Source of the DNA: Macrothele yani
Taxonomy: Eukaryota; Arthropoda; Arachnida; Araneae; Macrothelidae
DNA length: 64,000 nucleotides
NCBI GenBank assembly: GCA_039090855.1
Contig: CM076999.1
Span: 117,675,072 to 117,739,071, forward strand
Reading direction: 5' to 3'
This document shows positions 12,539 to 23,239 of the stretch, one piece after another. The notes under the pieces are model-generated. The model had not been told where the DNA came from. It saw nothing but the letters and a program-made list of their open reading frames with translations, and did no database searches. The translations under genes and the position numbers were made by a program. How positions within the stretch are numbered: position 1 is the stretch's first letter; every line of letters begins with the position of its first letter.

Positions 12539-13306
12539 CACTGAAGTGCCAGACAAACTGGTACAGACGAGCTTATGCAGAATACATGGCAACGTCACCT
12601 ATGCGCGTACTCGGTTGCATCCGCCAGTGCGTATATAAAGCGATCGATATCCTTGCCAGCTGTCAGAGCTATTTTCAGCATGAGAATGACAAGTAGTAGC
12701 GATTTTCAACCCGGTGTCATAGTCTCCGTGACTACAAGAATTCCGGCAAAACCTCCAACCTGCGATACCAGTGAAGCCATGGATCCCGCCTGTCAACAGG
12801 GAACTGTACCGGCTGGTGGAGGGGGGGTCCTTAATGGTATGCGGTGTATTTAGCTGGACTTCACTGGGACCCCTGGTACGTCTACAAACGCCTGACCGGC
12901 CAACGCATGTGCGCATCCTTTCTGACGAGGTAACCCGTTCATGCTGATGGGTTGTGCCTGTTCCAACAGACAAAGCACCTCCACACAAGTGTCGGGACAC
13001 CACATTATGGTAAGAGGAGCATTCATCTGAGTTTGGGGTGTTGCCATTCCCACCCAAGTCCCCAGATCTGAACGTGATAGAACACATTTGGTATGCCATG
13101 CAACGCGCTTTCGAACACAGGAATCCGAGACCTCGGAATACACCCGAATTGTGGAACGCTCTGCAGGAAGTATGGTGTGCATTGCCTACATCATATTTCC
13201 AGAAGCTAGTGGAGTCCATGCGCCGTCGTATTTCTGCAGTCCTGCGCTCCCGTGGGGGACCTACCAAGTATTAGACTGGTATACCAGTTTTTCTGGCACT
13301 TCAGTG
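12539..13306 (+). mobile_element. Tc1-like transposon, short degenerate copy
   Basis: The termini CACTGAAGTGCCAGACAAAC (12539) and GTTTTTCTGGCACTTCAGTG (to 13306) are inverted copies with one mismatch. They are flanked by TA (12537-12538, 13307-13308). The 13038-13274 frame gives the transposase C-terminus: FPPKSPDLNVIEHIWYAMQR, then a helical stretch ending RISAVLRSRGGPTKY. At 768 bp it is well below an intact Tc1 element and lacks an open N-terminal domain. Confidence 0.85.
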
Positions 13307-13308
13307 TA

Positions 13309-14464
13309 TGTTCAAGCAACAGCAGTGTAAGATATATTGCGTGAGAACAGACTGTTTATTCTTACAAAACCACTGCTGGCCATTTTGTGAAACTTTTCCT
13401 AAAGACTCCATGTTTAGTCGAACTGTTGAAGGGAATCGTTAAATACCAGAGTGTTGTTCTTGTAGACTTTCTTACGTGCTTGTAGGTGGAACCGAAGTGA
13501 CATTCGTTACGAGGTGTCCAGAATGCAACCCCCAAATGGTTGAGGAGCTCGCTAGGAAGAGTACAAGAACATTCGAAGTTCCTATGAGGAGGAGAAAGCT
13601 TTTTTATGTTCTGCGGATGGTGTCCTGCATAAACGTCAAAATGTAAATACTTCCTGCAAATATAAGCTTCCCAAAATTCAATAAATGTTTACAATTTCAC
13701 CAAGTATTTATTTTCCCTAAGGGCCTGCATCATTCAATCTACTGTGAAGGATAAAACAAACCGAAAATATTGGTCCTGGCAAGAGAAATGCCTGGAATAC
13801 AGGGCCCGCAGCATCACAGACACCTCGTGCTTTATGGTTTAACGGCGTTCTTTTGGTACTTCAGCAAAAGGGATAATATGGAGACAAATATTGCTGAAGG
13901 AAGTATGTCTTGAGAAGATTGGATTACGGCAGCTACAGTGGTGTGCTTAAGTCAAACTTAAATCATACGTGAGACAAACTGTATGTTTCAGTCGCAAACT
14001 GGGAAGCCAGGGAGGGAATTGGTGGTGCCTGCAATGTTTTCCATTGGCAGTGGTATATCTGTTTGGTTCCTGTGGGTTCTGTTCCTATTTTTCGGTGAAC
14101 AGCCAGCTAATTGTGCAATTCGACTTCATGGCGTAACGTTTTTATATTTTTTTCCCTTAGCTTGCTATTTGTAAGGGAGGAGTTTAAGACGATGGGTTAA
14201 GCGCCAGTTTCCTAAAATCCTTTGTACCGTGTTTTTTTTTTTTTTGTTTTTTTTTTTTTCATCGTTATTTTGAGCTTTATTTTGCATTTGGAGAAAGTTC
14301 GGAAACCATTTTCTTTGTGCGTATGCTTTGTACAATATTTTTCCTTTTGTACCAAAGCAAGGGACTAGCAATGTTAACCTAGGCGGTCACTTTTTCCCAG
14401 TCCAAGCAAGTGCCATTATTTGGAGGTTTCACTAACAGGATGATTGTAAACTCCAACAAAACAT
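13309..14464. other. Host non-coding DNA
   Basis: No gene or repeat family recognised. Small ORFs at 13983-14174 and 14165-14371 are unsupported. Confidence 0.3.
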
Positions 14465-14514
14465 CAGGAGTGATAGTGCACATCAAGACGAACAATATTT
14501 GTAATGAAACCTAG

Positions 14515-14714
14515 CCGCAATGGTCTAAGCGATAGCCTCTGATCATTGGTCCGAACGGGGTCCGGGTTCGAATCCCGTGAGGCATGGATGTTGTGTTTGT
14601 CTTACGGCACTGGCTCTCTTCCTTCCCTGGAACCAGTGACCCCAAATTAGGGACGGGCGACTGCTTATAGCCCACTGAGTTGCTCACGGTGGTCGTTAAA
14701 CCTCCAATAAAAAA
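14515..14714 (+). mobile_element. tRNA-derived SINE inserted in a transposon terminal repeat
   Basis: Same family as the copy at 12018, with the first part of the tRNA head missing and box B (GGTTCGAATCC) kept. A near-exact 12-bp duplication, AATGAAACCTAG / AATGGAACCTAG (14503-14514, 14715-14726), brackets it inside the mariner terminal repeat. The right-hand terminal repeat preserves the uninterrupted state and so shows the insertion directly. Confidence 0.85.
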
Positions 14715-15121
14715 AATGGAACCTAGGGCCGCATTCCACTACTAGTGCCAGAAAAGAACACTTTCGAAAAACGTACAGCAAGCACAGGGAGTTCCAACCA
14801 GTTCATGAGAAGCACAAGATTCAAATCAGGTGCGCTGAACACGTCCGTAGACGATGAGGATCAAACATTTAAAAACGCAGCCGAACCCGTTCAGCGATAT
14901 TATTGTGCGAATATCACATGAGAAATGATGTACTGTATACGTCTGACCGGCACAACGTACGGTGTGTTCCTAGAACAAGTGCTTCCCGGTTTGTTGCACG
15001 ATGTTCCGCTCACCACACGGAGGGACATGTGGTTTATGCATGATGGTGCCCCAACACACTTTGCCACCGAGGTCCGGTACTTTCTGAATTCGACAGATCT
15101 CGGGCTGTGGATCTGTGTCTT

Positions 15122-15340
15122 GAGCCGCGAATGGCTGAGTGGTTAGCAGTTCAGACTATCAATGCAAGGTCCTCTGGTTCGTTCCTGGGCTGATCTTGTG
15201 GAGGTGGTGTGATTTGCTAACAATCGCTGAATATTCGCCGTGCATCGGACGAGCACGTTAAATGACGGCCCCCAGGTTGGACCCACTGGTTAAATGGGTA
15301 TCCTTTTCTATGCCCCCTCCCCCTGAAATTCTCTCACCCC
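15122..15340 (+). mobile_element. Second tRNA-derived SINE family
   Basis: It starts with a tRNA-like head containing box A (TGGCTGAGTGG) and a degenerate box B (GGTTCGTTCC) about 45 bases on, and interrupts the mariner transposase after its second catalytic block. The body is unlike the 12018 family. The 3' end is not sharply defined. A real tRNA gene is unlikely, as no acceptor stem can be drawn. Confidence 0.5.
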
Positions 15341-15934
15341 TCTACGTGCAACATCATACTTGTACGGTGGCGCCATCTACTGTACTCTAATCTCACTACA
15401 AACTGTTCTGTCAAAGTCGCTAGACTTGCTCTCATTCCTTCCGTTTCTGTGTCCTGCTCAAAAGGCGAACTGGCTGAAGGTGGCTGGGACCTAAAATCTA
15501 CTCACTGTGGACAGAAGTCCTACAAGAAAATGACTCGTACTTGCTTGCTGTGTCTTGGCTTCCACGCTCTCCGGAACTTAATCCGCTGGACTTCTTCTGG
15601 GGACATCTGTGGACTCCGTGGAAGACCTCGCCGCGCGAATCGCTGTTGCTGCGGACAAAAATCAACACCACACCAGGAGTCTACGAGAGGGTGCGACAGT
15701 CCTTCATTCGCTCGTGTGGGCTTAGCAACGACGCCAGCTTGAGCAGTTCCTTTTAATCTTTCTCTGATGCGATTGGAATTGTGCAACTCATAAATTAGGT
15801 ACGTTTCTTAGTTTTCACCGTTGAAGGCTCAACGTGGATATATAACTTTACTCTTTTCTGGCACTAGGAGTGGAATGCGGCCCTAGGTTCCATTGCAAAT
15901 ATTGTTCGTCTTGATGTGTACGATCACCCTATAT

Positions 15935-16099
15935 AAAGAAAAGTATTTATGCTCATAATGAAATACAGAAGTGGCTTTCACAAACCGCAGAAATAAAGTT
16001 CAAAGAATTTGCATTTTCCAGGGGGGTGTTACTTGCCTTGCAGGGGGACGAACCCCCTTCTAGCTACGATCCTGCCTTTAGTACGGCGTGTGCCCTCCC
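15935..16099. other. Host spacer
   Basis: No feature recognised. Confidence 0.3.
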
Positions 16100-16300
16100 C
16101 CTCGAACAACTAAGAGCGCTGCACGCACTTCTGTAGCATGGAATTGCCGAGGTTATCGAGGAGGTTTAGGGGTATCTTCGCCACTCCCTAATGAGGGCAG
16201 TTTCCGGTTCACGAAGAGTCAGAGGATGTGCCAGGAGAGCTGCAATGCGTCCCAGGAGGCATGATCAATTGAATTTAAGTCAGGGGAGCATGTTGGCCAC

Positions 16301-16767
16301 CAGGGGCGCCGACTGTGTGGGTACTCCGGGGCCTGCGCACCCATTGAAAGTTTTGCGTCTTTTACAAGAATTTTTTATTCACATTATTTTTACAAATTTG
16401 AACTGCCCTGGGATTGGAAAACGCAAATAATTCAGAAAAAAAAATTGATCTTCATGTTCAGGTGTTTTGAAAAACCACTGGTTTTCCAAATTCAGGGGAA
16501 AAAAGGAAAAGCAAAATAACTGCCGGAAATGTTATGGTCATCTGGTCTTCGACAACTGATTGACGCATTTTGGACAGATATCTATTTAACAGCCTCAAAA
16601 TCTAAGTTAAACATAAACTTTTTGGAAGAAAATTAGTCTGCATTGTATTTCCATACCTTAACCCCTAACTCCCACCCCACCCCACCTCCGTCTTTTCTCT
16701 GCTCATGCTCCATGTCATTGTTATGGGCGTGAGCACCCATTGGATTTCTGGAAAGTTGGCGCCTATG
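16301..16767. mobile_element. hAT-type MITE
   Basis: Ends CAGGGGCGCC and GGCGCCTATG (inverted CATAGGCGCC), flanked by an exact 8-bp duplication TTGGCCAC (16293-16300, 16768-16775). No coding content. It splits the Tc1 transposase. Confidence 0.8.
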
Positions 16768-16957
16768 TTGGCCACTCCATATGCTCGATTCCTTCCTCTT
16801 GAACGAGTCGCCGACAGCTGCAGCATCGACATGACAATAGGTCTGAGAATCTCGCCTCTCTATCTCTGAGCCGCCGGACTGCCGTTTCGGATGACGTACA
16901 GTTCCGTACCTTCACCGATGCTTATGCCTGTCCAGAACATCAATCCATGTTCGCTGT

Positions 16958-17516
16958 CATTGGCGCACCCCCGGAGGAGACTTTGGGGGCTTAAGCCCTC
17001 CAAGGAGATTAAAAGCGACGTACGTCACAAATTAAACATTCAAAAATATTATTTTACATGTTCAAAATATTACATAGTGTCTGACATAATGTCTTCTACT
17101 GCATGGGTCTTCTTCCCAAAGCCCCAAAGAGATTAAGAACGACGTACGTCACAATTAAACATTCAAAAATATTATTTTACATAGTGTCTTCCATTACATG
17201 GTGTCTTCTTCCCAAAGCCCCAAAGGAATTAAGAGCGACGTACGTCACAAATTAAACATTCAGAAATATTATTTTACATGTTCAAAAAATTACATAGTGT
17301 CTGACATTGTATCTTCTATTAAATAGTGTTATCTTCCCAAAGCCCCAAAGAGATTAAGACTGACGTACGTCACAAATTAAACATTCAAAAATATTATTTT
17401 GCATGTTCAAAAAACTACATAGTGACTTCCGTTACATGGTGTCTTCTTTCCAAAGCCCCAAAGAAATTATATATATATATAGCCCCCTCCAACAGGAATT
17501 CCTGGGTGAGCCACTG
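16958..17516. mobile_element. hAT-type MITE built of a tandem repeat
   Basis: Begins CATTGGCGCACCCCCGGAGG and ends GGGTGAGCCACTG, which are related in inverted orientation. It is flanked by an imperfect 8-bp duplication TTCGCTGT / TTCGCCAT. Most of the interior is four units of about 97-124 bp, each marked by GACGTACGTCAC (about 17017, 17141, 17237, 17361). Confidence 0.65.
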
Positions 17517-17771
17517 TTCGCCATAATGTGATGTTTCCTGCACAAAAATTGGGTTATTTTGTATGTGCTAGGTCTTTCCAGATAAGAACTTGTCGAACAT
17601 CAGACTAAATCTTGACTCGTGAGAGAAGAAAACTTGACTCCACCCATCGTGTCCCCAACCTCGATGTTTCTCATCCCAGTTTCTACGAGTTGTACGGAAT
17701 CGTGCCGTTAAAGGAACACCCAGCATTGGTCTTTGTGCATAAGGGCCGATTGCGTATAGTTTGAGTGCCAT

Positions 17772-17977
17772 CCTGGTGGCCTAAGCGCCGTCATCTGACC
17801 ATTTGTTCAAGATGGGTCCAGGCTTGAGTTCCGGTGAGGCATGGATGCTATGTTTGTCTTACGGCACTGTTTTTTTTTTCTCCCTTCCCTGGAACCAGTG
17901 TCCCTAAATTAGGGACGGGAGACTGCTTATAACCCATGAATTTGCTCACGGTGGTGGTTTACATCTTCCCTCCAATA
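17772..17977 (+). mobile_element. tRNA-derived SINE, diverged copy
   Basis: 12018-family copy with decayed boxes A and B. Body landmarks CCTGGAACCAGTG and TAGGGACGGG are clear. Confidence 0.75.
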
Positions 17978-17997
17978 GTGTGAGTTGACAACCTGCT

Positions 17998-18211
17998 TGC
18001 CGTCCCGGTGGCGCAGTGGTCTAAACGATGGCCCCTGATCATTCGTCCGAAAGGGGTTCGGGTTCGAATCCCGGTGAGGCATGGATGTTGTGTTTGTCTT
18101 ACGGCACTGGCTCTCTCCCTTCCCTGGAACCAGTGACCCTAAATTAGGGACGGGCGACTGCTTATAGCCCATTGAGTTGCTCACGGTGGTCGTTAAACCT
18201 CCAATAAAAAA
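17998..18211 (+). mobile_element. tRNA-derived SINE, near full-length
   Basis: 12018-family copy with intact box A (TGGCGCAGTGG) and box B (GGTTCGAATCC), ending CCTCCAATAAAAAA. Only a short CTGCTT duplication is visible at the two ends. Confidence 0.85.
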
Positions 18212-18269
18212 ACTGCTTCCTGTTGACACCAGAAGCTGGAGCGGTGTAGATTTTGCTGCCTGTTCTGAC

Positions 18270-18469
18270 CAGGGACTGATCCAGGATTTCCGTGAGGGGA
18301 GGGGGTGCAAGTGTCCAGAATAACCATGGGCCTTTCTGATATTTTCTCGCAGAATGAAAAAGTGTTCTTAGTATGTTTATAAATTCCAATTAATTAACGA
18401 AAGTTATATACTTTTAAGTCAAATCGGAGCTAGACCCCCCCCCCTTCCCCTCTGTTGGGCTCGCCTCTG
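18270..18469. mobile_element. Short hAT-like MITE
   Basis: CAGGGACTGATCC at the left and GGGCTCGCCTCTG at the right are imperfect inverted relatives. GTTCTGAC before and GTTCCG-type sequence after could be the 8-bp duplication. The C-rich tract (CCCCCCCCCC) at about 18435 lies inside. Confidence 0.4.
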
Positions 18470-18720
18470 GTTCCGGTTCCGACGGGCTGTTAACACAAGA
18501 AAGCTGTCATCCCTTGCTGTAGTTGCTCGTGGACGGCCTTCTCCGAACACTTCCGGTATCTGGGATCATATTCACAGTAGGGAAACAATACTCTAATTAC
18601 ATCTGCTGCCACCCGCTATATTTGACCTGTTTTCAGCCTGCCAACAGCTATCCATGCCTTTGATTCAGGTAAATTATGTTGCTGAGACGTCGTTCGGATT
18701 GAAGACTTCAAGAAACGAAG

Positions 18721-19105
18721 TATCACGATAAACCCGGCAAAATAAGGCAGCTCTCAGAAAACCTTTGTTTTTAGATTTATGCATTATGGCGTTTCAGTCC
18801 CAATTTGCATAAGGATATGCATGATTCGGCTGTCTATGTCGAATTCCACTTGCGTTTTCCACATTTTGTTAAGGTAACACACGATTGGCTTGCATAATGT
18901 TGCCAAAGTCGCATGCTTCCCAAGAACTATTCTGAGCAGTGTACATATTTGAGTGGGGCCGAACTTTCTTCATATACTTCAACCAAAACAGCATATCGCA
19001 ACAGAATCAATACAAAAGCAGGTATAATAATCCTACTGCCTTCTATTAAGACATACATTAAAGATATTTGCAAAAATGTGAAACAATGCCACTTTTTTGT
19101 TTGTT
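18721..19105. other. Host spacer
   Basis: No gene recognised. A 67-codon ORF at 18913-19116 runs into the next SINE and is not credible. Confidence 0.3.
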
Positions 19106-19106
19106 T

Positions 19107-19322
19107 GGGGGTTTAACGACCATCGCGAGTAACTCACTGGCTTTTAAGCAGTCTCTATTTCAGGTAAGGCCATCTTAAAGATGACATTGGTTCAGGGTCA
19201 CAGGTCCCAAGGATGGAGGAGGGCCAGTTCCGTAAGTCAAACACAACATGCATGATTTGAACCCTGTACACTATACGAACGGACAGAAGCCATCACTTAG
19301 ACCACTGTGCCACCGAAGCGGC
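19107..19322 (-). mobile_element. tRNA-derived SINE, diverged minus-strand copy
   Basis: Reversed order of 12018-family landmarks: GGTTTAACGACC at the left, and at the right the reverse of TGGCACAGTGGTCTAAG (box A region, about 19290-19315). Confidence 0.7.
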
Positions 19323-19448
19323 CAAAGTTGTTTGACGTCCTCAGTTATTTTTGAGAATGTAAAGGAGACCTGTGACCAAAAAGTTTGAGAACCACTGGTT
19401 TAGGCCATCATTGTTTGTCATAGAGAACTCCATCTCGACAGAAGCAGG

Positions 19449-19925
19449 CTGCTGCGATGGCACAGTGGTCTAAGCGCTAGCTTGTAACCTTACGTCCGAG
19501 ATAGGTTCGGATCCCGGTGAGGCATGGATGTTGCGTTTGCCCTACGGCACTGGCTCTCTCTCTCTTCCCTGGAACCATTGGTCCTGAACCAAGGCCATCT
19601 TTTTTTTTATTATTATTGGAGGTTTAACGACCACCGAGAGCAACTATATGGGCTATAAGCAGTCGCCCGTCCCTAATTTAGGGTCATTGGTTCCAGGGAA
19701 GGGAGAGAGCCAGTGCCGTAAGACAAACACAACATCCATGCCTCACCGGGATTCGAACCCGAACCCCTTTCGGACGAATGATCAGAGACCATTACTTAGA
19801 TCACTGCGCCACATGGGCGGCAAAGCCATCTTTTAAACGGCCTTGCCTGAACTAAAGACGGGTGACTGCTTCTAGCCCATCGAGTAGTTCACGGTGGTCG
19901 TTCAAACACCCAAAATAAAGCAAAT
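19449..19925 (+). mobile_element. tRNA-derived SINE split by another SINE
   Basis: The left piece (19449-19603) carries boxes A and B and the CCTGGAACCA landmark. The right piece (about 19822-19925) carries GGGTGACTGCTT, GTTCACGGTGGTCGTT and the tail. The break coincides with the inserted SINE at 19604. Confidence 0.75.
19604..19821 (-). mobile_element. tRNA-derived SINE nested in a SINE
   Basis: Minus-strand 12018-family copy from a poly(A) tail (here T-rich, about 19600) to the head near 19820. A duplicated target, roughly AAGGCCATCTTTT / AAAGCCATCTTTT, brackets it within the host SINE. Confidence 0.8.
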
Positions 19926-19967
19926 AAAGTGGAGCAGAAGTTGCCTGTAGGAAAAAAATGTGCATCC

Positions 19968-20060
19968 CCAGTGGTCTAAGGGCTGGCTTACGTCCTTTCG
20001 TCCGAAATGGGTCCGGGTTCGAATACCTGTGAGGCATGGAGGTGTAGCGTGTTTGTCTTA
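19968..20060 (+). mobile_element. tRNA-derived SINE cut off at the viral junction
   Basis: Head and boxes A/B are present (GGTTCGAATACC, about 20015-20026), then GTGTTTGTCTTAC. Every other copy continues GGCACTGG at this point. Here the sequence switches to ACAGTCTCTCC, which belongs to the end of the giant palindrome. See the junction finding. Confidence 0.75.
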
Positions 20061-20069
20061 CAGTCTCTC

Positions 20070-20486
20070 CAATATATATCCGAACAAAAAATAAGGTGAA
20101 GACAACTCGTCTGAACTGGTTAGAATTCTTTTAATCACATAGGACCCCGTCTAATAGGGATCCCGTTATTTACACAATATTGAAAGATTTGTGGTGAAGG
20201 CAGCTCGTCTGATGTACACAATATTGAAAGATTTGTGGTGAAGGCAGCCCGTCTGATGTGTGGTGAAGGCAGCCGGTCTGATGTACACAATATAAGTTAG
20301 GTGTTACGGTGTAGGCAACCCGTCTGATGTACACAATATGTAACAGATTTTACGGTGAAGGCAACCCGTCTGATGTACACAATATGTAACAGATTTTACG
20401 GTGAAGGTAACCCGTCTGATGTACACAATATATGTTAGATATTTTGGTGAAGGCAACCCGTCTGATGTACCCAATATGATGGCCAT
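20070..20486. repeat. Minisatellite at the outer end of the left arm
   Basis: Repeats of roughly 36-60 bp built on GGTGAAGGCAACCCGTCTGA followed by TGTACACAATAT, about eight copies with variants. Mirrored at 43147-43570. Confidence 0.85.
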
Positions 20487-20504
20487 TTCATTCCAATGGA
20501 TATA

Positions 20505-20655
20505 TTTTTCATTCCGGAAATGACGTCATTCTTTAAGACGCTCTGATTGGTTGTCGTGTTCAGAATGCTGTGATTTGATTGGTTGTTTACTAATGATTGG
20601 ATTGGTTCTTGGACGAGCTCAATTATTTTTCTGGGTAGTATCGCCTATATAAAAG
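20505..20655 (+). promoter_or_regulatory. ETS/CRE, CCAAT and TATA promoter-like stretch, first copy
   Basis: ATTCCGGAAATGACGTCA (an ETS site fused to a CRE, TGACGTCA at 20521-20528), then four or more inverted CCAAT boxes (ATTGG between 20545 and 20610), then TATATAAAAG at 20646-20655. The spacing is that of a strong RNA polymerase II promoter pointing right. No ORF follows, so any product would be non-coding. Mirrored, pointing left, at about 42977-43127. Confidence 0.5.
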
Positions 20656-21180
20656 TAAGTTATTAGAAAAGATTGTGATAATTAGGAATAAACAAAAATA
20701 TTGGCCTCCGGAACGGTTTCATATTATAATTGATAAAAGTTTTTATAATATATATTTCGTTCCATAGAGTTATAAATTGTATAATAATTTCCTCTATTTT
20801 GTCATGAATTAATCTTTTTTTCTCTTCAAATTGGTTCTCAAAACATTTAGATCTTTTAAAAAGACTGACGAAATAATATTTATCCGTTACTTTCTTGTCC
20901 CCCCTAGTTTAGTGATTGAAAGATATTTTCCAATGCGTGGTATTTCAAAGAATTTTGAAAGATAGTGTCATTGAATGTGACTGGTTTTATCGAATCAAAA
21001 TAATAAAACCACCAAGTATAATGGAAGAGTTTTCTCAGGATTTATAATGTTATACTTTTTTTAAATCCAGATTTTGTGGTGACTCTTCTGACAAGGATTA
21101 TACACAATATCTGTTTAGATTTTGTGGTGACTCTTCTGACAAGGGTTATACACAATATGTAACAAATTTTTATGGCCTCC
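20656..21180. other. A+T-rich DNA with a cruciform half-site and a short repeat
   Basis: 20701-20745 holds GGCCTCCGGAACG followed by one arm of the cruciform seen at 22270. 21070-21165 holds two copies of a TTTTGTGGTGACTCTTCTGA unit. No gene. Confidence 0.6.
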
Positions 21181-21425
21181 AATGGATAATTTTTTTCATT
21201 CCGGAAATGACGTCATGATTTTTTTATTCCGGAAATGACGTCATTTTTTAAGACGCTCTGATTGGTTGTCGTGTTTAGAATGCAGTGATTTGATTGGTTG
21301 TTTATTTACACAGCTGTGATTTGATTGGCTATCCATTTAGTAATGTAGTGGTTGGATTGGTTCCTGTAGTGGACGAGCTCAATTTTTTTTTTCGGGTGGC
21401 TATATAAGTAAGTTATTTTTCTGGG
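21181..21425 (+). promoter_or_regulatory. ETS/CRE, CCAAT and TATA promoter-like stretch, second copy
   Basis: Two ETS-CRE composites (TGACGTCA at 21208-21215 and 21236-21243, each after TTCCGGAAA), a series of ATTGG boxes to 21360, GGACGAGCTC, then TATATAAG at 21401-21408. It is a diverged duplicate of 20505-20655. No ORF follows. Mirrored at about 42212-42460. Confidence 0.5.
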
Positions 21426-21529
21426 GTTGGGCGGGCGGGTAACAGTATGATATAATAATTCAGAGACTACAGACGTACTTACAATGCTCCTAATTATTAT
21501 TAATAAATAATATGTAATAATTTAATAAT

Positions 21530-21546
21530 ACTACTACTACTACTAC

Positions 21547-21593
<47 letters not shown>

Positions 21594-22215
21594 TACTACT
21601 AATAATAATAAAATACTACTACTAATAATAAAATACTAATTTTGTAGAAATTAATACTTTGACATTGGATAAGATTGTAATAATTAGGAATAAGAACAAA
21701 AAATACTAGTATTGTAGAAATAAGTACTTTGACATTGGATAAGATTGTAATAATTAGGAATAAGAATTCAAAAAATAAGAACAAAAAATACTAGTATTGT
21801 AGAAATAAGTACTTTGACATTGGATAAGATTGTAATAATTAGGAATAAGAACAAAAAATACTAGTATTGTAGAAATAAGTACTTTGACATTGGATAAGAT
21901 TGTAATAATTAGGAATAAGAACAAAAAATACTAGTATTGTAGAAATAAGTACTTTGACATTGGATAAGATTGTAATAATTAGGAATAAGAATTCAAAAAA
22001 TAAGAACAAAAAATACTAGTATTGTAGAAATAAGTACTTTGACATTGGATAAGATTGTAATAATTAGGAATAAGAATTAAAAAAATAAGAACAAAAAAAA
22101 TATTAGTATTGTAGAAATAAGTACTTTGACATTGGATAAGATTGTAATAATTAGGAATAAGAATTAAAAAATAAGAACAAAAAAATATTAGTATTGTAGA
22201 AATAAGTACTTTGAA
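21530..22215. repeat. AAT microsatellite and 66-86 bp tandem array
   Basis: (AAT)n from about 21545, then about eight units containing AGTACTTTGACATTGGATAA and AATACTAGTATTGTAG. Mirrored at 41400-42100. Confidence 0.85.
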
Positions 22216-22269
22216 AGAGTTAAAAAAAACAACTAATTAGAGAACATGGAAATGTAGACCTTAGTATGT

Positions 22270-22380
22270 AGACTTTTATAAATTATAATATGAAAATACA
22301 AAAGCTTTTCCTACAGCCTGCGCTTCGCTTGGCCTCCGGAACGCTTTTGTATTTTCATATTCTAATTTATAAAAGTTTCT
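22270..22380. repeat. Cruciform site with GC-rich core, copy 1
   Basis: Inverted arms of about 36-38 bp (AGACTTTTATAAATTATAAT to AAAGC, and back from GCTTTTG to AAAGTTTCT) surround a 37-base core containing GCGCTTCGCTTGGCCTCCGG. The core stands out in DNA that is otherwise largely A+T. Copy 2 is at 26561 in the opposite orientation. Mirror: 41255-41365. Confidence 0.75.
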
Positions 22381-22960
22381 ATCTTTCCTAACAATAAGAG
22401 ACGTTATTTCTTAATTACAATAATAAAAAAATTCCGTTGGTTTAGATCATTCAAAAGACTGACGAAATAATGTTTTTATGAATATCGGTATGGCATCGGT
22501 CTGTGTATATCGTCATCAAATAACGAATGCATCTTGTTGATGCTGATCAAATTAATAAAGTAACAGACATCGCAATGGATATACATTACACAAATACACT
22601 AATACATTACACAAATATATATACACACACACAACAATTAAATAAACATAAAGGTAAGTGGGGAGGTAAGTTTTGTTTTTAATTTACTGTAATTTCCGTA
22701 TCTTAGGTAGGAAGAAATATTAGAATGATCCAATAGTTTCTAATTATTGAATAATATCAGGTAGTGTGTTCTCCATTGACGTTATACATAATTGACTGTA
22801 GAAGAATTATGTTCGTTCTTGATATGTCTGTAACAAGATAACTCTTGTTACTCTGCCAAAGTACACAAAATCCCCCTCCAATTGATCATTATTAATCCAC
22901 TGCTATACAAAAGTCCCCAAGTTTCTTCTAGAATAGTGTGTCACGCAATGGCATAATATG
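22381..22960. other. A+T-rich DNA, no gene seen
   Basis: CA-rich tract near 22620. Nothing else recognised. Mirrored in the right arm. Confidence 0.3.
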
Positions 22961-22967
22961 ATGTAGT

Positions 22968-23165
22968 TATAATGTTGCCCCATTAGAACTGCAGAATTAT
23001 AATACTTCCCCTGATTTCATGTTGCCCCATTAGAACTGCAGAATTATAATACTTCCCCTGATTTCATGTTGCCCCATTAGAACTGCAGAATTATAATACT
23101 TCCCCTGATTTCATGTTGCCCCATTAGAACTGCAGAATTATAATACTTCCCCTGATTTCATGTTC
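22968..23165. repeat. 47-bp tandem repeat, four copies
   Basis: Unit contains ATGTTGCCCCATTAGAACTG and TACTTCCCCTGATTTC. Mirrored at 40475-40660. Confidence 0.9.
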
Positions 23166-23239
23166 TTGACTGCAATGTTTGTTGGGATTCTTCTCCCAAT
23201 TATAGTACAATCTACTACTTAAAATGACCTCTATAGAAT

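Larger units (their letters stand above)
14465..15930 (+). mobile_element. Mariner-like transposon carrying two SINE insertions
   Basis: Long terminal inverted repeats. The left end (AGACGAACAATATTTG and GGGCCGCATTCCACT) is matched in reverse at 15845-15930. The left repeat is split by a SINE. Transposase pieces on the plus strand: YGVFLEQVLPGLLHDVPL, then MWFMHDGAPTHFATEVRYFL (14965-15090), the family's second catalytic block. After a second SINE comes SWLPRSPELNPLDFFWGHL (15550-15610) and a PGVYERVRQSF C-terminus. Inactive. The exact outer bases are uncertain by a few bp. Confidence 0.75.
16100..18720 (-). mobile_element. Tc1-like transposon shredded by later insertions
   Basis: Minus-strand transposase pieces appear in the right order from high to low coordinate. 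GRPRATTARDDSFLVLTARR (about 18540-18485) is the first helix-turn-helix. About 18290-18225 comes next. 17568-17771 gives GVPLTARFRTTRRNWDEKHR and WSQVFFSHESRFSLMFD, the first catalytic region. SPDLNSIDHASWDAL (about 16285-16240) is the third-aspartate block. Between them sit hAT elements at 16301, 16958 and 18270 and SINEs at 17772 and 17998. Element ends not located. Confidence 0.7.
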
